Below are positions 12,301 through 27,300 of a stretch of 64,000 nucleotides of DNA, piece by piece. A program made the translations under genes and the position numbers. Each line of letters opens with the position of its first letter. Position 1 is the first letter of the stretch. Source of the DNA: Paraspadella gotoi (lineage: Eukaryota; Chaetognatha); assembly GCA_051294375.1 (NCBI GenBank), contig CM119263.1, positions 14,931,574-14,995,573 on the forward strand, written 5' to 3'. The notes beneath the pieces were generated by a model. The model was given only the letters and a program-made list of their open reading frames with translations. It ran no database searches and was not told the DNA's origin.

Positions 12301-15300
12301 TCTGAAGTCATAAAACTTTATAATAAATTTCTAGCTTATTTACAATGATTCAATAATCTTAAATATTATTTTAAAAAATCTTAAAAGCATAAGGATCGTC
12401 GCAATCGCATAAGAAAAATCTGGATTGACGACAAATTTTGATACTAAAAAAGAATCAAATTTGAGAAAAAAAAAATTTTTAAACAGAAAGAAAAAGAAGA
12501 AAAGAATAAATATAAAGAAAGAATAGGAAGCAAAGAAAGAATAGAAAGGAAAGAAAGAATAGAAAAGAAAGAATATAAAGGAAAGAAAGAATATAAAGGA
12601 AAGAAAGAATAGAAAGGAAATAAAGAATAAAAAGGAAAGAAAGAAAAATAAAAATCAAGAGAGAGTTACAAGAAGAAAGAATGAAATAAAAACCCAATGT
12701 TGTGATAGCAAAATGATATCACACACTGCAGCTTTAATTTTTTTTTAAGATATAAAATTAGGAAAAAGTTTAAATTGTGATTCGGTAACAAATTTATTTA
12801 ATAATAATAAACGGACATGTTTCGGTTCGGTTTACGAACTTTTTTCAGCGCAGTTAAGGACAGTTATAACAGATATAAAATTATAAAGTACTAACTGACT
12901 TATATTGTGTGCTATACAGTTTTGGCTTATGCTAAAAATTTGATTTTTTGGTTGAGAATTCCTTTTAAGGTATTTTAATAGCCCACAAGGTACAAATTCT
13001 TTATCTCATTAACTACAAAAGTTACAGAAGCTGAAAATATAATTTGTAATTTTTTAAAAATTTATTTTGTTAAAAGAAAATAAAACTCCTGATCTCTCCT
13101 TTTTATGTATAATACAGTATTTTTCCTTACAATGCTTAGATGAAGTGCCATAAGGTTCGTATCCAGAATAAGTTTTTATTATTACAAATGTTAATGTATG
13201 CTGCCACATTATGTTTATGCTGTAAAAATTTGTAGTAATGATTTTTTTATTAATACTATTTAGAGATGAGCATCGTTCGAATCGAAGCTCCGATCAGATT
13301 CACTTTTTATTTCACGCATAGTACTAATCTTTGTTGAATCAAATGAGCTCGATTTTAAAGGAAAGTTGATCGGTTTGAAGAGCGATTTTTGCGATTGCTT
13401 TTTGGCGATTACTTTTGAACGGATTGTCGGATTATGATGAAATTATGCATGTAGATAATGTTTGCAATTGTCTATCGAACGCTACCAAATTTGATATAAA
13501 ACATGAGTTGTTTAGAAACGATGCTCATCCCCATACTATTGTACTTAGAATAAAGGCAGGTCTCAGATTTTTTATGTGAAAAATCCATAAACAGTACTTT
13601 CTCAATACAACCATAAAGAAACCCATTAGGTTGATAATTGTAACTTTTGCAGGAGATCAAATATTTATGTAGTGAAGAGACAGTGATAATTGTTATGTGT
13701 TAGTGATATAACCATTCAATATAAGCAGTCCCTAAGCTTCGGATCAGGCTGTAACACCGTGTTACAGGCGGGTTAAGCGCCTCGTCCCTCTTAACTGCTA
13801 GGCGACCACCAGGCTAGAACAGTGAGGACAGTTATTAAAAATTTCCTCTATTATTTTTATGTCTCCTTCTCTTTCTCTTTTCTCTTTTAATTATATGTAG
13901 CTTTCTCTCTCTCTTTTCCCCAGACTGATTCATCGGGAAAAAAATGAGTCTGCAGCTGGCTCTGCAGGGGCTTTTTCTTTTTCTCTCTTTTCTCCTGCTG
14001 CTTCTGCTGCTGCCTTTTGATTTCTTTATTTTTTTCTGGCTGCCTCTGCTGCTGCCACTGCTGATTCGTCCAAAAACGATTTAGCTTTCTCTCTCTCACT
14101 CTCTCTCCCTCTGCGTTTTTATTAAAAAAAAATTTGAATTAGGATTAAACTCATAAAATTAAGCATCGCATTTGTGCATGTTATCATTTTGCTATCACAA
14201 CATCAGGTTTTTATTTCGGTCTTTCTTCTCGTCACTCTTTATTTTTATTTTTCTTTCTTTCCTTTCTATTCTTTCTTTCCTTTCTATTTTTTATTCCTTT
14301 CTATTCTTTCTTTCCTTTCTTTTATTTCTGTTCTTTCTTTCCTTACTTTTCTTTCTTTGCTTTCTATTCTTTCTTTCTTTTCTATTCTTTCTTTTCTTTC
14401 TATTCTTTTATTCCTTTCTATTTTTTCTTTCCTTTCTATTCTTTTTTTCCATTCTTTCTTTCCTTTATATTCTTTCTTTCCTTTATATTCTTTCTTTCCT
14501 TTTTATTCTTTATTTTCTTTCTATTCTTTTTATATATTTATTCTTTTCTTCTTTTTATAAATTTTTTTTTTCTCAAATTTGATTTTTTTTAGTATAAAAA
14601 TTTGTCAATCCAGATTTTTCTTATGCGATTGCGACGATCCTTATGCTTTTAAGATTTTTTATAGAAAGGTTCACCTGCATAGCATTAAAGCATATTGCAA
14701 AGAAGTTTTTCGTCTTGTATTTCCGTTTTGTTGCATTTATAATAGCACAGTAAATAACAGATCCAATGAACATAATCCACTTAAAAAAGACGGTAGATAA
14801 AAAGATGATGTTTACGTGACTTTCAGATGGGTGAAATATTGTTCGGTGATATTTAAACTTTTGTCTTTGTTCAGATAAGAAACCAGTTTTACGACGCCAT
14901 TTTCGAGAATGTTTTTGCGTCAGGTTTTTACGGTTATAGCGCAGAAACCTTCTGACAGAGGTTTTAGTTTTGCTAACTCGCTCGTGAAGTGCTTCAACGA
15001 CCGGAGCGAATTCTACACCAGCATCGGTAGAGAGAATCGAGTGAATAACATCTTGCTTCAGCAGGAACAGTGAACAAGGAACGTAAGCAAAAACATTTCC
15101 TGTCCAAAATTCCAGAGAGTAATTGTCGGATGAGCCAAGAACTGTGCCTGCTCGCAAAAAGCTCATTTGGTCATTTTCTTCTTCCTGGTCGATTCCCTCC
15201 CTTCCATCGATCTCGCCTTCAAAATGAAAATGTTAAAAAACAAGTTTGAGCAAACAATGTCGGGATCTGCCTACGATAATTTAGCTTTAATCAGCTAATC

Positions 15301-18300
15301 AGATGACAAATCACGATAATTTTTTTCAATTTATGATCTTACCAGATCTCAACGGATCATAACGTAACAAATAATAACAGACTTCTTAATAAATCCATTA
15401 AAAAATCTATAAATCAATTTATCAATCGGTCATTCAACATGTAACTCGCATTCAAGGGATTTATTGATAAAGATAATATCTATATGTTTTGTTTATTATT
15501 TTGTTTGCATCATTGTATCATTTTTAAAAAATTGTTATTATTTTTTTCATTTATTATCAAGCCATGACTTTGGCGCAAGCGGTTCAGGCTTGATTTCATT
15601 TCGGGTGAGGCTTCTTTGTGACGGTCGTCGTTCTAGTCGTCGTCGTCGTCCGTCACGCTGTTTTTATCGAGCCTTGACCGGCGAAGCCGGGTCAGGCTCT
15701 ATAATGTTTTAGGGTTGCTTCTTTGGTAGTAGTCGTCGTCGTCGTCGTCGTCCGTCACGCTGTTTCATATATAAAAACTACTACGCTTTTATAGGTTTGG
15801 CTGTGACTTACCGTTTTTTTAAAATAAAAAATTATTATGAATTATGATAAAGTTTTACAAAAGTGTGCGATCATAGTAAGTTAAAAATTTAGATATGGCT
15901 TTTCATCTTGAAATAGCTGTGATATTTTCATATTACATTTGGATTTAAGTATTTTTTTGTTTGAATTTCCACCTCATTATGATTTACTGCAATATGCAAA
16001 TGAGATTAAAGTACTCCTTATAATATCCAAATTAGTATATAGAAATGCTTTAATCTAATTTACATATTGCAGTATATATTATTGAAGAATGAAATTCAAA
16101 ATTTTGTTTTAAATTTTTAATAAAAATGGGAATTAGAAGCATGTTTTTTGTTAATGAGAAGCTATATCTTAATTTTAATACAAATATAAATTAAATCTTT
16201 TACAAGCTGCGATGGAAAAAATTGGAAAAATTTCCAATTGTAACAATTGTACATATTTTTGCCTTTCTTTTATTTCTTTAAAATTATATATAGATTTTCT
16301 TTCCTATATTTGTCAGTTGCTGCTTTTTCTGAACCCTTAAAAAACGAGTTCAGGTTCTGCAGTGACTGTTCAGCTGGCTTCCAGCTTTCTCTTCTTTCTG
16401 TCTCTTTGTCTCTCTTTCTCTCTCTTTCTGTCTTTCTGTCTCTCTCACTCTGTACGATCGTTCGTTTTTTGAAAAATTCTGATTATTTTTTTCCTTCTCA
16501 AAACTTTTATTATCGCCATTTATTCCGCGCTTTTTTTTTCAATACAAAATCCCAAATTTAATATCTGAGATAACGAGGCAACGGATAACCGATATAAACG
16601 AGAGTGACCTAATAATGCGTCTCGTTGGTGGGAAAGTCTCTCTCTCTCTCTCTCTTTCTCACTCTCCCTTTCTTTCCCTCTCTCTCTCTCTCTCCTCTAT
16701 CTCTCTCTCTCTTTTTTTCCTTCTAAAACTTTTATTATCGCCATTTATTCCGCGCTTTTTTCTCAATATCAAAATCACAATTTACATCCGAGATTTTCGT
16801 GATTTTTTTTCTAAAAATTCTGATTATTCTTTATATAAACACGAGAGAGACCTAATAATGCGTTTCGTTGGCGGGAAAACTGTCCAGCCTCTCTCTCTCC
16901 TCTCTCTCTCTCTTTCACTCATACACGCATTTGTTTGTTTTATTTACGATGAATGATTCAGACGCGTCAATGAATCACTATCATCGCATCAATGAATGAC
17001 TATCATCGTATCAATGAATGATTATCATCATATCAATGAATGACTATCATCGCATCAATCATTTGATTATCATCACATCAGTCATTTTGTTATCATCGCA
17101 TCAATTATTGGTTATCATCGCGTCAATATTTGGTTATCATCGCATCAATATTTGGTTATCATCGCATCAATATTTGGTTACTATCGAAAGCGGCTCGATC
17201 TTTATGCTTTTTTTTTTTTTTTTTTTTTTTTTTTTCAATTTTAACCCGTTTTTTTTTTTTTTTTTTTTTATTAATACCAAAAACAGTATTGACATAATCA
17301 TAACAGTAATAGTGTAAAAGACTGGAAAACTAAACTATGTATTGAAATTCAATAAAAACAAAACCCTAACATTTAAAAGACTGGAAAACAAGTAAAAACT
17401 AAACTACATATTGAAATTCATAAAAACAAAGACACTAACGTTTAAAATCATTAATAAATGTTATGAACTAATTCATAAGAAACTATAAAAAATAACGTTC
17501 AAGAACGCAAGACTGCTTTTAAGATTTTTCTATATAAAAACTACTACGCTTTTATAGGTTTGGCTGTGACTTACCGTTTTTTTTTAAATAAAAATTATTA
17601 TGAATTATGATAAAGTTTTACAAAAGTGTGCATTCATAGTAAGTTAAAAATTAGATATGGCTTCTCATCTTGAAATAGCTTTGATATTTTCTTATTACAT
17701 TTGGATTTAAGTATTTTTTGTTTGAATTTCCACTTCATTATGATTTACTGCAATATGCAAATGAGATTATAGTACTCATTATCATATCCAAATTAGTATA
17801 TAGAAATGCTTTAATCTAATTTACAATTGCAGTATAAATATTGAAGATGAAATTAAAAAAAAAATTTTTAAATCTCTAATAAAAATGGGAACAAAATAAC
17901 TTTTTAATGAGAAGCTATATCTTAATTTAATACAAATAAAAATAAAATCTTTTACAAGCTGCGATTGGAAAAAATTGGAAAAATTTCAAATTGTAAACCA
18001 TTGTAACATTTTTTGCCTTTCTTTTTATTTCTTTTATTCTTTTATTTCAGAAAAAAGAGTTTCTGCAGTTTCTGCACTGACTGTACAGCGGCCTTCAAGC
18101 AGCTGTCCAGCTTTGTCTCTCTTTTCTCTCTCTTTCTCTTTCTGTCTCTTTCTCTCTTTACGATCTCTTGCGTGATCGTTCTTTTTTGGAAAAATTATGA
18201 TTATGTTTTCTTTCTAAAAACTTTTATTCGGGGCTTTTTTCTCATTACAAAATCCCAAATTTACATCCGAGATTTCGTGGATACATTTTTAAAAAAGTGA

Positions 18301-21300
18301 AGAATAACTTATATTGACATGCATTGTCACATATAAATCAGCTAATGTGACTTATTATATATGCAGCCACTTTTCGCCGAACAATATGCATTACATTTAA
18401 AAAAAGTAAATTTGTATTTATTTATTATTGTAACTTTGAACCGGTTGGCCACTATTGGCAAATTATATCTAAAATAGGAGTTGATAAGAGAGATATAGTC
18501 AAATTAAACATTACTTTTTTTGTTATTCTGATAATTTATACTATTATTAAATTTATAAATATTTTTAGTGTATATATTTAATCATTTTTATCTTTTTTTA
18601 AATAATAATTAAGTAAAAAAAATATTGGAAGTCAAAAATATCATAGTCGTTAACTGAGTATTTTCAACTATATATTTTGTTAATAGGGATTATAATTTTT
18701 GGATCATTATTATTGAAAAGAGTTTAGTTTTTTTCTTCTGAATAGGGGTAGCCCCTCTCAATGGGGTGAATCAAAAATTTAGTATGGGAACATGCTCAAA
18801 ACGAAAATTTATGCATTTTTAAGTTTACTTTCAATGTACAAAAAAATTCTTATATGGCTCTATACCCAAATATTTATTTTGTAATATTTTTTAATAGAAA
18901 GGAAAAGAGTTCGTCCTCCTCATATTCGTCGGAAAATGAGTTCAGTTCTGCAGCGGCGGTCCAGCGGCGGTCCAGCGGCTGTCCAGCTTCTTCTCTCTCT
19001 CTTCTCTCTCTCTCTCTCTCTCTCTTTTTTTCCTTCTAAAAAACTTTTATTATCGCCATTTATTCGCGCTTTTTTCTCAATACAAAATCCCAAATTTACA
19101 TCCGAGATTTTCGTGGATTTTTTCCCTAAAAATTCTGAATTATTCTTTATATAAACGAGAGAGACCTAATAATGCGTTTCGTTGGCGGAAAAACTGTCCA
19201 GCCTCTCTCTCTCTCTCTCTCTCTCTTCTCTTTCACTCATCCACGCATTTGTTTGTTTTATTTACGATGAATGATTCATCCGCGTCAATGATACTATCAT
19301 CGCATCAATGAATGACTATCATCATGGCTTAATCCTTATGCTTTTAAGATTTTATTATTTTATAATTTGTATTATTCTTTTTAGTTTGCTTGGTTTAACT
19401 TACCTAATTTATAAAAAATACAATTTATGTATTACAATGTATGGCCATTTACAATCAGCCACTAAGCAAAAATTTAAAATATCGTGATCCTGCCTGCAAA
19501 AGACCTATTAAAATTAAATCATGAAAAAAAAAATATTAAAAGAATAGTGATCTCGCCAGAAAAAAAAAAGAAAATTAATGAAAAAATACAGAGAAAAAAA
19601 TGAATGATTGATGCGATGATAGTCATTCATTGACGTGATGAAAACTGATGATAGTCATTCATTGATGCGATGATAGTCATTCATTGACACATTGAATCAT
19701 TCATCATAAATAAAACAACCAAATGCGTGTATGAGTGAAAGAGAGAAAGAAAGAAATCTCGGATGTAAATTTGGGATTTTGCATTGAGAAAAAAGCGCGG
19801 ATTAAATTGCGATAATAAAAGTTTTTAAAAAGAAAAAAATAAACAAATTTTTTAAAAAAACGCTGGAAAGCAGCTGTACAGTCACTGCAGACCCTGAACC
19901 TGTTTTTAAAGGGTTCAGAAAAGACAGCAACTGACAAAAATAAGAAAAAAATATATATATAATTTAAAGAAAGGGAAACAAGTTACAATTGTTTACAAAT
20001 AGAAATTGTTACTTTTTTTCTAATCATAGCTTGTAAAAGATTTTATTTTTATTTGTATTAAAATTAAGATATAGCTTCTCATTAAAAAGGTTTTTTGATT
20101 TAACATGTTTTTTATTGATTCAAAAATTTTTTTATGAATTTCATCTTCATTATTATTTACTGCAATATGTAAATTAGATTAAAGCATTTCTATATAATAA
20201 TTTGGATATTAAATTGAAAAGAAAATAGGTCACCTTTAACCATTGATACAATCTTAAGAGCTACAGACTCCTGAGATGGTGATATCCGCCGTTGCTCCTC
20301 ACAAGACAATATCTTCAACAAGCCTTCCTTGAGAATTACAATCGATGAAACTACCTGAAACGTCATTTCTTGTCATAACAAGAACTATTAAAAAGTATTT
20401 GTAAAAACAAAAAAACCTGGTGATCTCGGAACAGAAGTTCTCCTTTTGGAAGCACCTGTTAAAACATTTAAATTTAATCAAAATCAAGGGTAGTGTATTT
20501 CACAAAAAATTTAAAAATGCTTTGTTCATTCGATTGTTTTAAGCCTAACGAAGTGTACTTTAATCGTTAATTGCAAGTTTGATTTTTAAACATTTGAATT
20601 TGGAGTTAACTTTCTGCCTTGTTACTGCTGTCAAGGATATTCAACCAAAATTTTTGAAAACGCTTTTTTCTAACTAGAAATTCATTGTAGTATTGGATTC
20701 ACCTATATTTGAACGTCAATTACTTATGAGTGGAAAGGGCGATTTACTTGAAATTTTGTATAAGTGGAAATGAGTTTAAATAGAAAAAACAAAAAACCTG
20801 TTTCACTAATTGATTATGCTTCTTTTTATTTTTATATTAAATGTAAATTAATGAATTAATTAATGAAATAATTAATAAATAAATTGATTATTCAATCAAT
20901 CAATTTATCTATTAATTAATTATTTAACCAATCAATTTATTCAATCAATCAAGTCAATCGTTTTTGGCATTATTGTCGTCGCCATCATCGTTGTTGCTTT
21001 TGTCGTGGTCAGTGACCAAAAGACCTAAAAACAAACATTTGGGGTCAAATTAATTAATTTATTAATTACCTAATTAATTAATTAAGTTCCGCTAATGATC
21101 GTGGGCATACCCGACATTGTTTGCTCAAACTTGGTTTTTAATTTCTTATACTTGTATTACTATAAAAACTTTTTGGTAAAATTTTTTATTCATCGACTAG
21201 AAGTTTTGCTAATTATGAGTAACAATGTAAAAAAAAAACATAACTACCAAAACCCCAGAAACACTCCATAAACTACCCCTAATCCTAAACCCCCTTCATC

Positions 21301-24300
21301 CCTGTCGTTTAGTATATTAAAGCTAAGGTAGGATGGACAGGTAAGCATATCTTTTTTTGGTATAATTTTTGTTGATTTAAATAACCGACAAACCATCAAA
21401 GTGAATTAGAGAGCCGGGACTGCTTTGAGCAGATCCTACTTATAAAGGAATTTTGTTTCATCAAGTCCACGAGGAGTCGGGTAGGAAATGAGGAAATTTT
21501 AGGCTTTGAATTTATTAACTAGAGCCTCTCCTCCAACTCATGCCTCATCACTGGCAAAGTCGCCTGAACCCTGGCCCCTGACGACATGGAAAAAGTCGCC
21601 AACCAACAAGAAACGTGCGTTATGGTTCAGTTGGATAATTTTTTTTCATTAATTGATTAAAAAAAGTCTTGAGAAATGTCTACCTTTAGTACCGTTACCT
21701 GCCACTCTACATTAGCAGCGAGGAGGCGGAGTTGACCTTCGGTGAATTTTTGAAGGATCCCCATTTGCCGAAAAGTATCTTCTATAGCCGATTTAAAAAT
21801 CTTGCAAAAAGTAAAGTCATTCAAGTGCAGTCGCTCGCTCCTGTAAAAATGAAATAAACACACATGAATGAATAATTATTAAATTGGTTTTTCCAATTTC
21901 AGTTGCGCCTCGAGTGCTCGCGGAGCAACTCTTTTTCATTCGGTCGGTCGGTATGTCTGTCCGTCGGTCTGTCCCACTTACGTTAAAATGCATGAAAAAT
22001 AGCAAGATTACATGTTTTACTAAATTAGACTTTAAAATTTAATATTAAAATTAAACGTAAAAATTTAATAAATTTTACTATATATTAGATTTAAGAGTAT
22101 TGTCTTTTATTTTTGATTTTTGACTTTTTTGAGATGGGAACTGAGTAATTCACCAAACTCATCTTATTTGAAAATATTAATTTTTTTAGTTATTCAATTA
22201 TTATTATTATTAAATGTAAATGCAAGATGCATTAATTAATCTAATAGTTAATCAGTTAATTAATCAATTACCTAATTAATTAATTAACTTGACTTAATTA
22301 TTTACCGACATTGTTTGCTCAAACTTGTTCTTATGTCTAACTTGTGTGTTCTTATGTTATTCGTTCTATCGCAATTCCCAACGTTAGTTCCATCACCAAA
22401 TACTTAACTTGATCTTGGGACAATGTCCGCATGGTTTGCCTCATCATTTGCCCGATCCTTTGCCCGATCCATTCCCGGATCTTTCCTTGATCCTTAACAC
22501 TACTCTCTCTCTCCTCCTCAATGAATCGCTCCTCTTTTATTATACCTATTTTTTTATTTTTAAATTACATTAGGTCGTTGTGGTAGAAAATTTTGCTTTT
22601 ACAATCAAGTGATTTATTTGAAAATTGCTTTTAAAAACGAAATTTACTTTATAAATTAGTCATATCGGATTGGTGTAAAATAATTCATTTTGAAAATCAT
22701 TTTGATATTTACTTTTGAAGCGGAAGTTTACGGAAGATCTCCCGAATATATTACTGGAGTCTCTTAAGAAATTGACAGTTATTTTTATGATACCAGCACC
22801 AAATTTGGTACACAGCTTCTTTGATCTGCAACTCTTCCGATAATATAATATATAGGTTCCCAACTAATGACCTTCCCATTGTATAAACATAAAAGATAAA
22901 AAAATATTCAAAAATGAAATAATTAAAAAATAGGATAAAGAAAAAATTTAAATTTCATTAAAGTATTTTAAATTTATATTCATGACATAAAGGTGCCCCT
23001 ATAGACCTTTCCCCAGTATGTTTCCCCATCAGAACATACGATTCTACTTCGTAGTCTTATTAGTAAAAAAATCATATATAACTTTGGTCCCCCTTCAAAA
23101 AATTATCCATTCCCACCCCTTTTTGTTCAGCCTATTAGATATTATGATTTTTCATTAATGACTTTCTAACAGGAATGATGTGTGATATCTATTAGAAAAC
23201 TAGGACAGATTGTAATTTAATGCTCCCTCTATTTCCAGAAGACAACACTGACTTTCCCTTCCCAAAATGAATTATTAGATATAATGATAAGTAAAATATT
23301 TTTAAGAAAGCAATACATATATATTTAAAAAATATAGATTAAATAGTAAATCCTTCATAAAATATAAAAATAGAAAAAAGTGAAACAAGTAATTTGCAAA
23401 TTTTCATAAAATGGCGTAGAATGCATCATTTTCAGAATCGCAAGGAGATGAGCTTTTTTAATCTGGAATTCATCTTTATGTGCTTTTTTAAAGTTTTAAA
23501 TTTATTTTTAATTATTAAAACTTGCTTAACATGAACCAATAAAAGAATCCCAACTTTTCCTATTTTTGTTACTATACCTTACTATATGGCACTTAGATGC
23601 AAAATTTATTTCCTCGCTTTGCATAACTCGCGAAATTTCATGTTTATGAAAACCGTGGTGCTTAAGATAAGCTCTCTGTGCGGTTATGTGGCGAAAGAAT
23701 GCTGCTTGATCTTCACAGAAGTCAATCCGAATTGAAACAATCCTGAGAATCATGAAAACAAAGTATGGTAATCGCGAAGTTTTAAGCAACAGTGACTATT
23801 TCATGATATCTAATTTCAGGGTGGTCACGTGACAACATAATTATGATACCATATCTGATATGAATGACTAAAATATCTCAATTTAACATAATACAGATGT
23901 GGTCAAAAAAAGTTTAAACATTGAACCCTTTTCTATCTCGCTTATCTGTAGTTTTATTAATTAAAATTTGGGTTTATTTGAAAGATTAGACAAAGATCGT
24001 TTATTCAAGCCCATGATGAGGTTTTTAGGCTAAATATTATAGGAGCTGTGCTAAAATAAAAAAAAGATCAAAATTTTATTTTACAATTTTTTTTTGTTTG
24101 CATGAAAAATTTTTTTATTCATCTTTGTTTTTTTTGTTTTTTTTTGTTTTTTTTGTTTTTTGCCATAGAAACTTCAAAACTGCTAACCCCCAAAGATCAA
24201 GCTGCAATTTTTAAGCTTTGGAAGGCAGGTTTTTTAAGATAGGATTGCCAACCAGTTGAATTTCTCTCTTCCCGCCATCTGCAGAATTGTCAAAAAATTT

Positions 24301-27300
24301 GAAACAACTGGAGACCTTGGATGTGCTGTTAGAAGCGGGTGGCCTTGCATAAGGGAGTGGTCTTTTTATACAATTGAAACATTCTTTGAAATATTATACT
24401 TCTTCATTAATAAGAAAACCAATTATTCTAGGAGTAAATAAACGAGACTGTAAGAGAGTCTAGATTGAAAGCTTGCAGGGACCTGCTATGTCATTATCTT
24501 GTAAGAGTGATGGAAGCCTTAAACCACCAAAGCCTGTCCAAATTCAGGGGCAAGATAGCTTATTTAGTAAATAAATAAATAATTTTTATATTAGTTGTAC
24601 CAATTTCACAAAATTCAGCTGGGGGGAGTATAATATAGTATTGCCCGATCTAATACTTAAGGGAGTGGTCTTTTTATACAATTAAAATATTTTTAAAAAT
24701 ATTATACGACTTCATTGATAGGAAAGCCAGGTACTCTGGGAGTAAAAAACAAGACTGTGAAAGAATCATGATTAATGGTATGTCATTATCTTGTAAAAGT
24801 GATTGAAGCCTTAAACCACCAAAATCGGTCCAAAATCAGGGGCAAGATAGCTTATTTATTAAATGAATAAATAATTTTTATATTGGCTGTACCAATTTCA
24901 TATCCACGGAGAGCAAGAACGATGACCTGGAAAGTCTCGCAATTCAAGACCGTAAGGCTTCTGCAAACCAATTAAAAAAATTGAAGAGAATAAAGAGGAA
25001 TTATTACCAATCATTCAACAGTAAATAGGCGCTTTTTATGGAGGATGGAACTTCTGGACATAAAGCCAAAGCTACCTAAAAATGGTGCTCGAAGACTGGC
25101 ACAGAAACTCACCTGACTGCAACATCATTGAAAACATCTGGTAAAGATAAAAAAAGACATTTTGCAATACAACGCCACAACAGTCGACGAAATAAAAAAA
25201 AAAAACAATTGGCAGAAGCTAAACCCTTCATATTTGTGCAGCCTCTATAACTCTCTCCCTCGTTGCATGGAAGTGGTGCTGGAAGCAAATGGTAGTCCGA
25301 CAACGTATTAGTTAACTGAATCCTAAAAAGTGTTGTTTTCCTTTAAATAGTAAAAAAAAAAGCTTTTATCATAACTATTAAACTTTTTTTGGACCATATA
25401 TGTATATGCAACATTTATTTTTTTAATAAGAAAACAACAAAAGCAAGGTTTAAGCAAAATAAGAGCAGTATAGGAAACAGTCTTAACTTGTCTTATTTTA
25501 AAGATACCAACAATCAATCGTACTTTGTTACATTTTATTTGAAATTAATCTGAATAGTTAATTACTTGCATAAAATGAAGCTTCTGAAAAAGACTGCCAC
25601 AAAAAGACCAATAAGGTTGACAAAGAGATCCTCTGTAAACGCTGAGTTGATATCACCTAGTCCTAAGGTTCCAACCACCTGAGACGCCCAATAGACTGCA
25701 ATCACGTAGTAGTTTAGAAGCTCAACATGGTTAGTCTGAATCCAGATAGGCGTAGTACCTTCATGTAGCGTTAACTGCTGAAAACTGTTAAAAGGTCTGA
25801 ATTCAGCTTGTTATTTGTACTTGATTAATTATACTGAATTAATGTTTTTTATACCCTACTTTATATGCAGTGTAATCATGCACCAACCCGTTTTTATCTC
25901 GCCAGCCTTTTAGGCTTGGGCGAGACAATCTTTTACTTCTTTTGGCTCAGCAATTTACAAAATGGATCAGGGAGATAACATGTTTGAGCAAACTTTTTAA
26001 CCTACACTCAAAATTTTTAAAAGCTAAAAGGTGACGAAAGCACAGAGGGACCGAACTCAATTTTTTTGCATAATTTATCATAATTAAATTTTCTGAGACA
26101 ATTTATGTGGTTTACTCACAAGATTATCAAGGTGGACCAACGGATTTTTAGTCGGATCTGCTTATCAGCAGATTCCGACTCTATAATCCACTTTGTCGAT
26201 CCGTTGGTCCAACCCCAAAATCATTTCAGAACATCAGAACATCTAATTATAATAAATTATGCAAAAAAAAAAAGTGTCGGTCCATCCGTCCGTTCTGTCT
26301 ATCTGTCGGTCCCCCCTTAGCACAAAACTCTAGGAAAGTGTATGATTGAGGCTTTGAGCTGGATATAAAGTTTCGATGGAATCGTGCGAGTGGAGTTTAA
26401 ATGGAAAAAACATAAGTCACATTAACTTAAATCTTTTTACTAATTTTAACCCATAATTACTCGAATTAATTATAATTAGATGGATAGATTGAGATTAAAT
26501 TTTGTGTGTGGAAGCTGGATATAAAGTTTAGATGGAATTGTGAAAGTGGAAATGAGTTTAAATGGAAAAAACATAAGTCACTTTTAGTGGAATCTTTTTA
26601 ATAATTTTAATCTATAATTAATCGATTTATTCATAATTTGATGGATAGAATGGGATGAAATTTTGTGTGGATAAAATTTCGTTGGAATCGAGGAGTGGAA
26701 ATGAGTTGGCATGGAAAAAACCAAAGTCAAGTTGACTTGAATTTTTATTATTTATGCTTACTCATGAATGTTTTAATTAACTAATTAATCAATTAATTAA
26801 GTGAAAAAATGATGCAATTTGAAAAAATGATGTAAGTTAAAAAAATTATGCATATTGAAAAAATGATGCAAGTTGAAAGATTGTTGCAAGTTGAAAGAAT
26901 GATGCAAATTGAAAGAATGATGCAAGTTGAAAGAATGATGCAAGTTAAAAAAATGATGCAAGTTTAAAAAAAGATGCAAGTTTAAAAAATGATGCGAGTA
27001 AAAAAATGATGCAAGTGGAAAAAATAATAATAGTTACAATATTTGTACTTTATTTGTAATTATTTCTTCTATAGTATTTATTTAATTATTTTTTTAGCTG
27101 ATTACCGCTTAATTATCGTGGGCAGATCCAGCATTGTTTGCTCAAACTTGTTTTCAGATTTTTTACCCTGGTACAAAAATTCCTAACGTTTTTATCTCCC
27201 AATTGTTCAGCTTAATGACTTTCTTTTTTATGTGCTTATAAAAGTCATTTTCAAATTTTGGAAATCTAAAATTTATGCATTTGTTATAAAATATGTGTTT

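Noticed and set aside
14172-14582. Long open frames with Phe/Leu/Ser-rich products (also 12479-12697, 36721-37189, 38354-38685, 40790-41234, 43699-44177)
   Set aside because: They are translations of CTTT/CCTTT or GAAA repeats, open on several frames at once, without any domain or codon bias.
16950-17170. CRISPR-like array (regular units of about 20-22 nt)
   Set aside because: Units are adjacent and imperfect without unique spacers, in eukaryotic DNA; it is a minisatellite.
22660-22863. 67-codon minus-strand frame as a separate gene
   Set aside because: No recognisable domain, AT-rich composition like its flanks, inside a channel intron.
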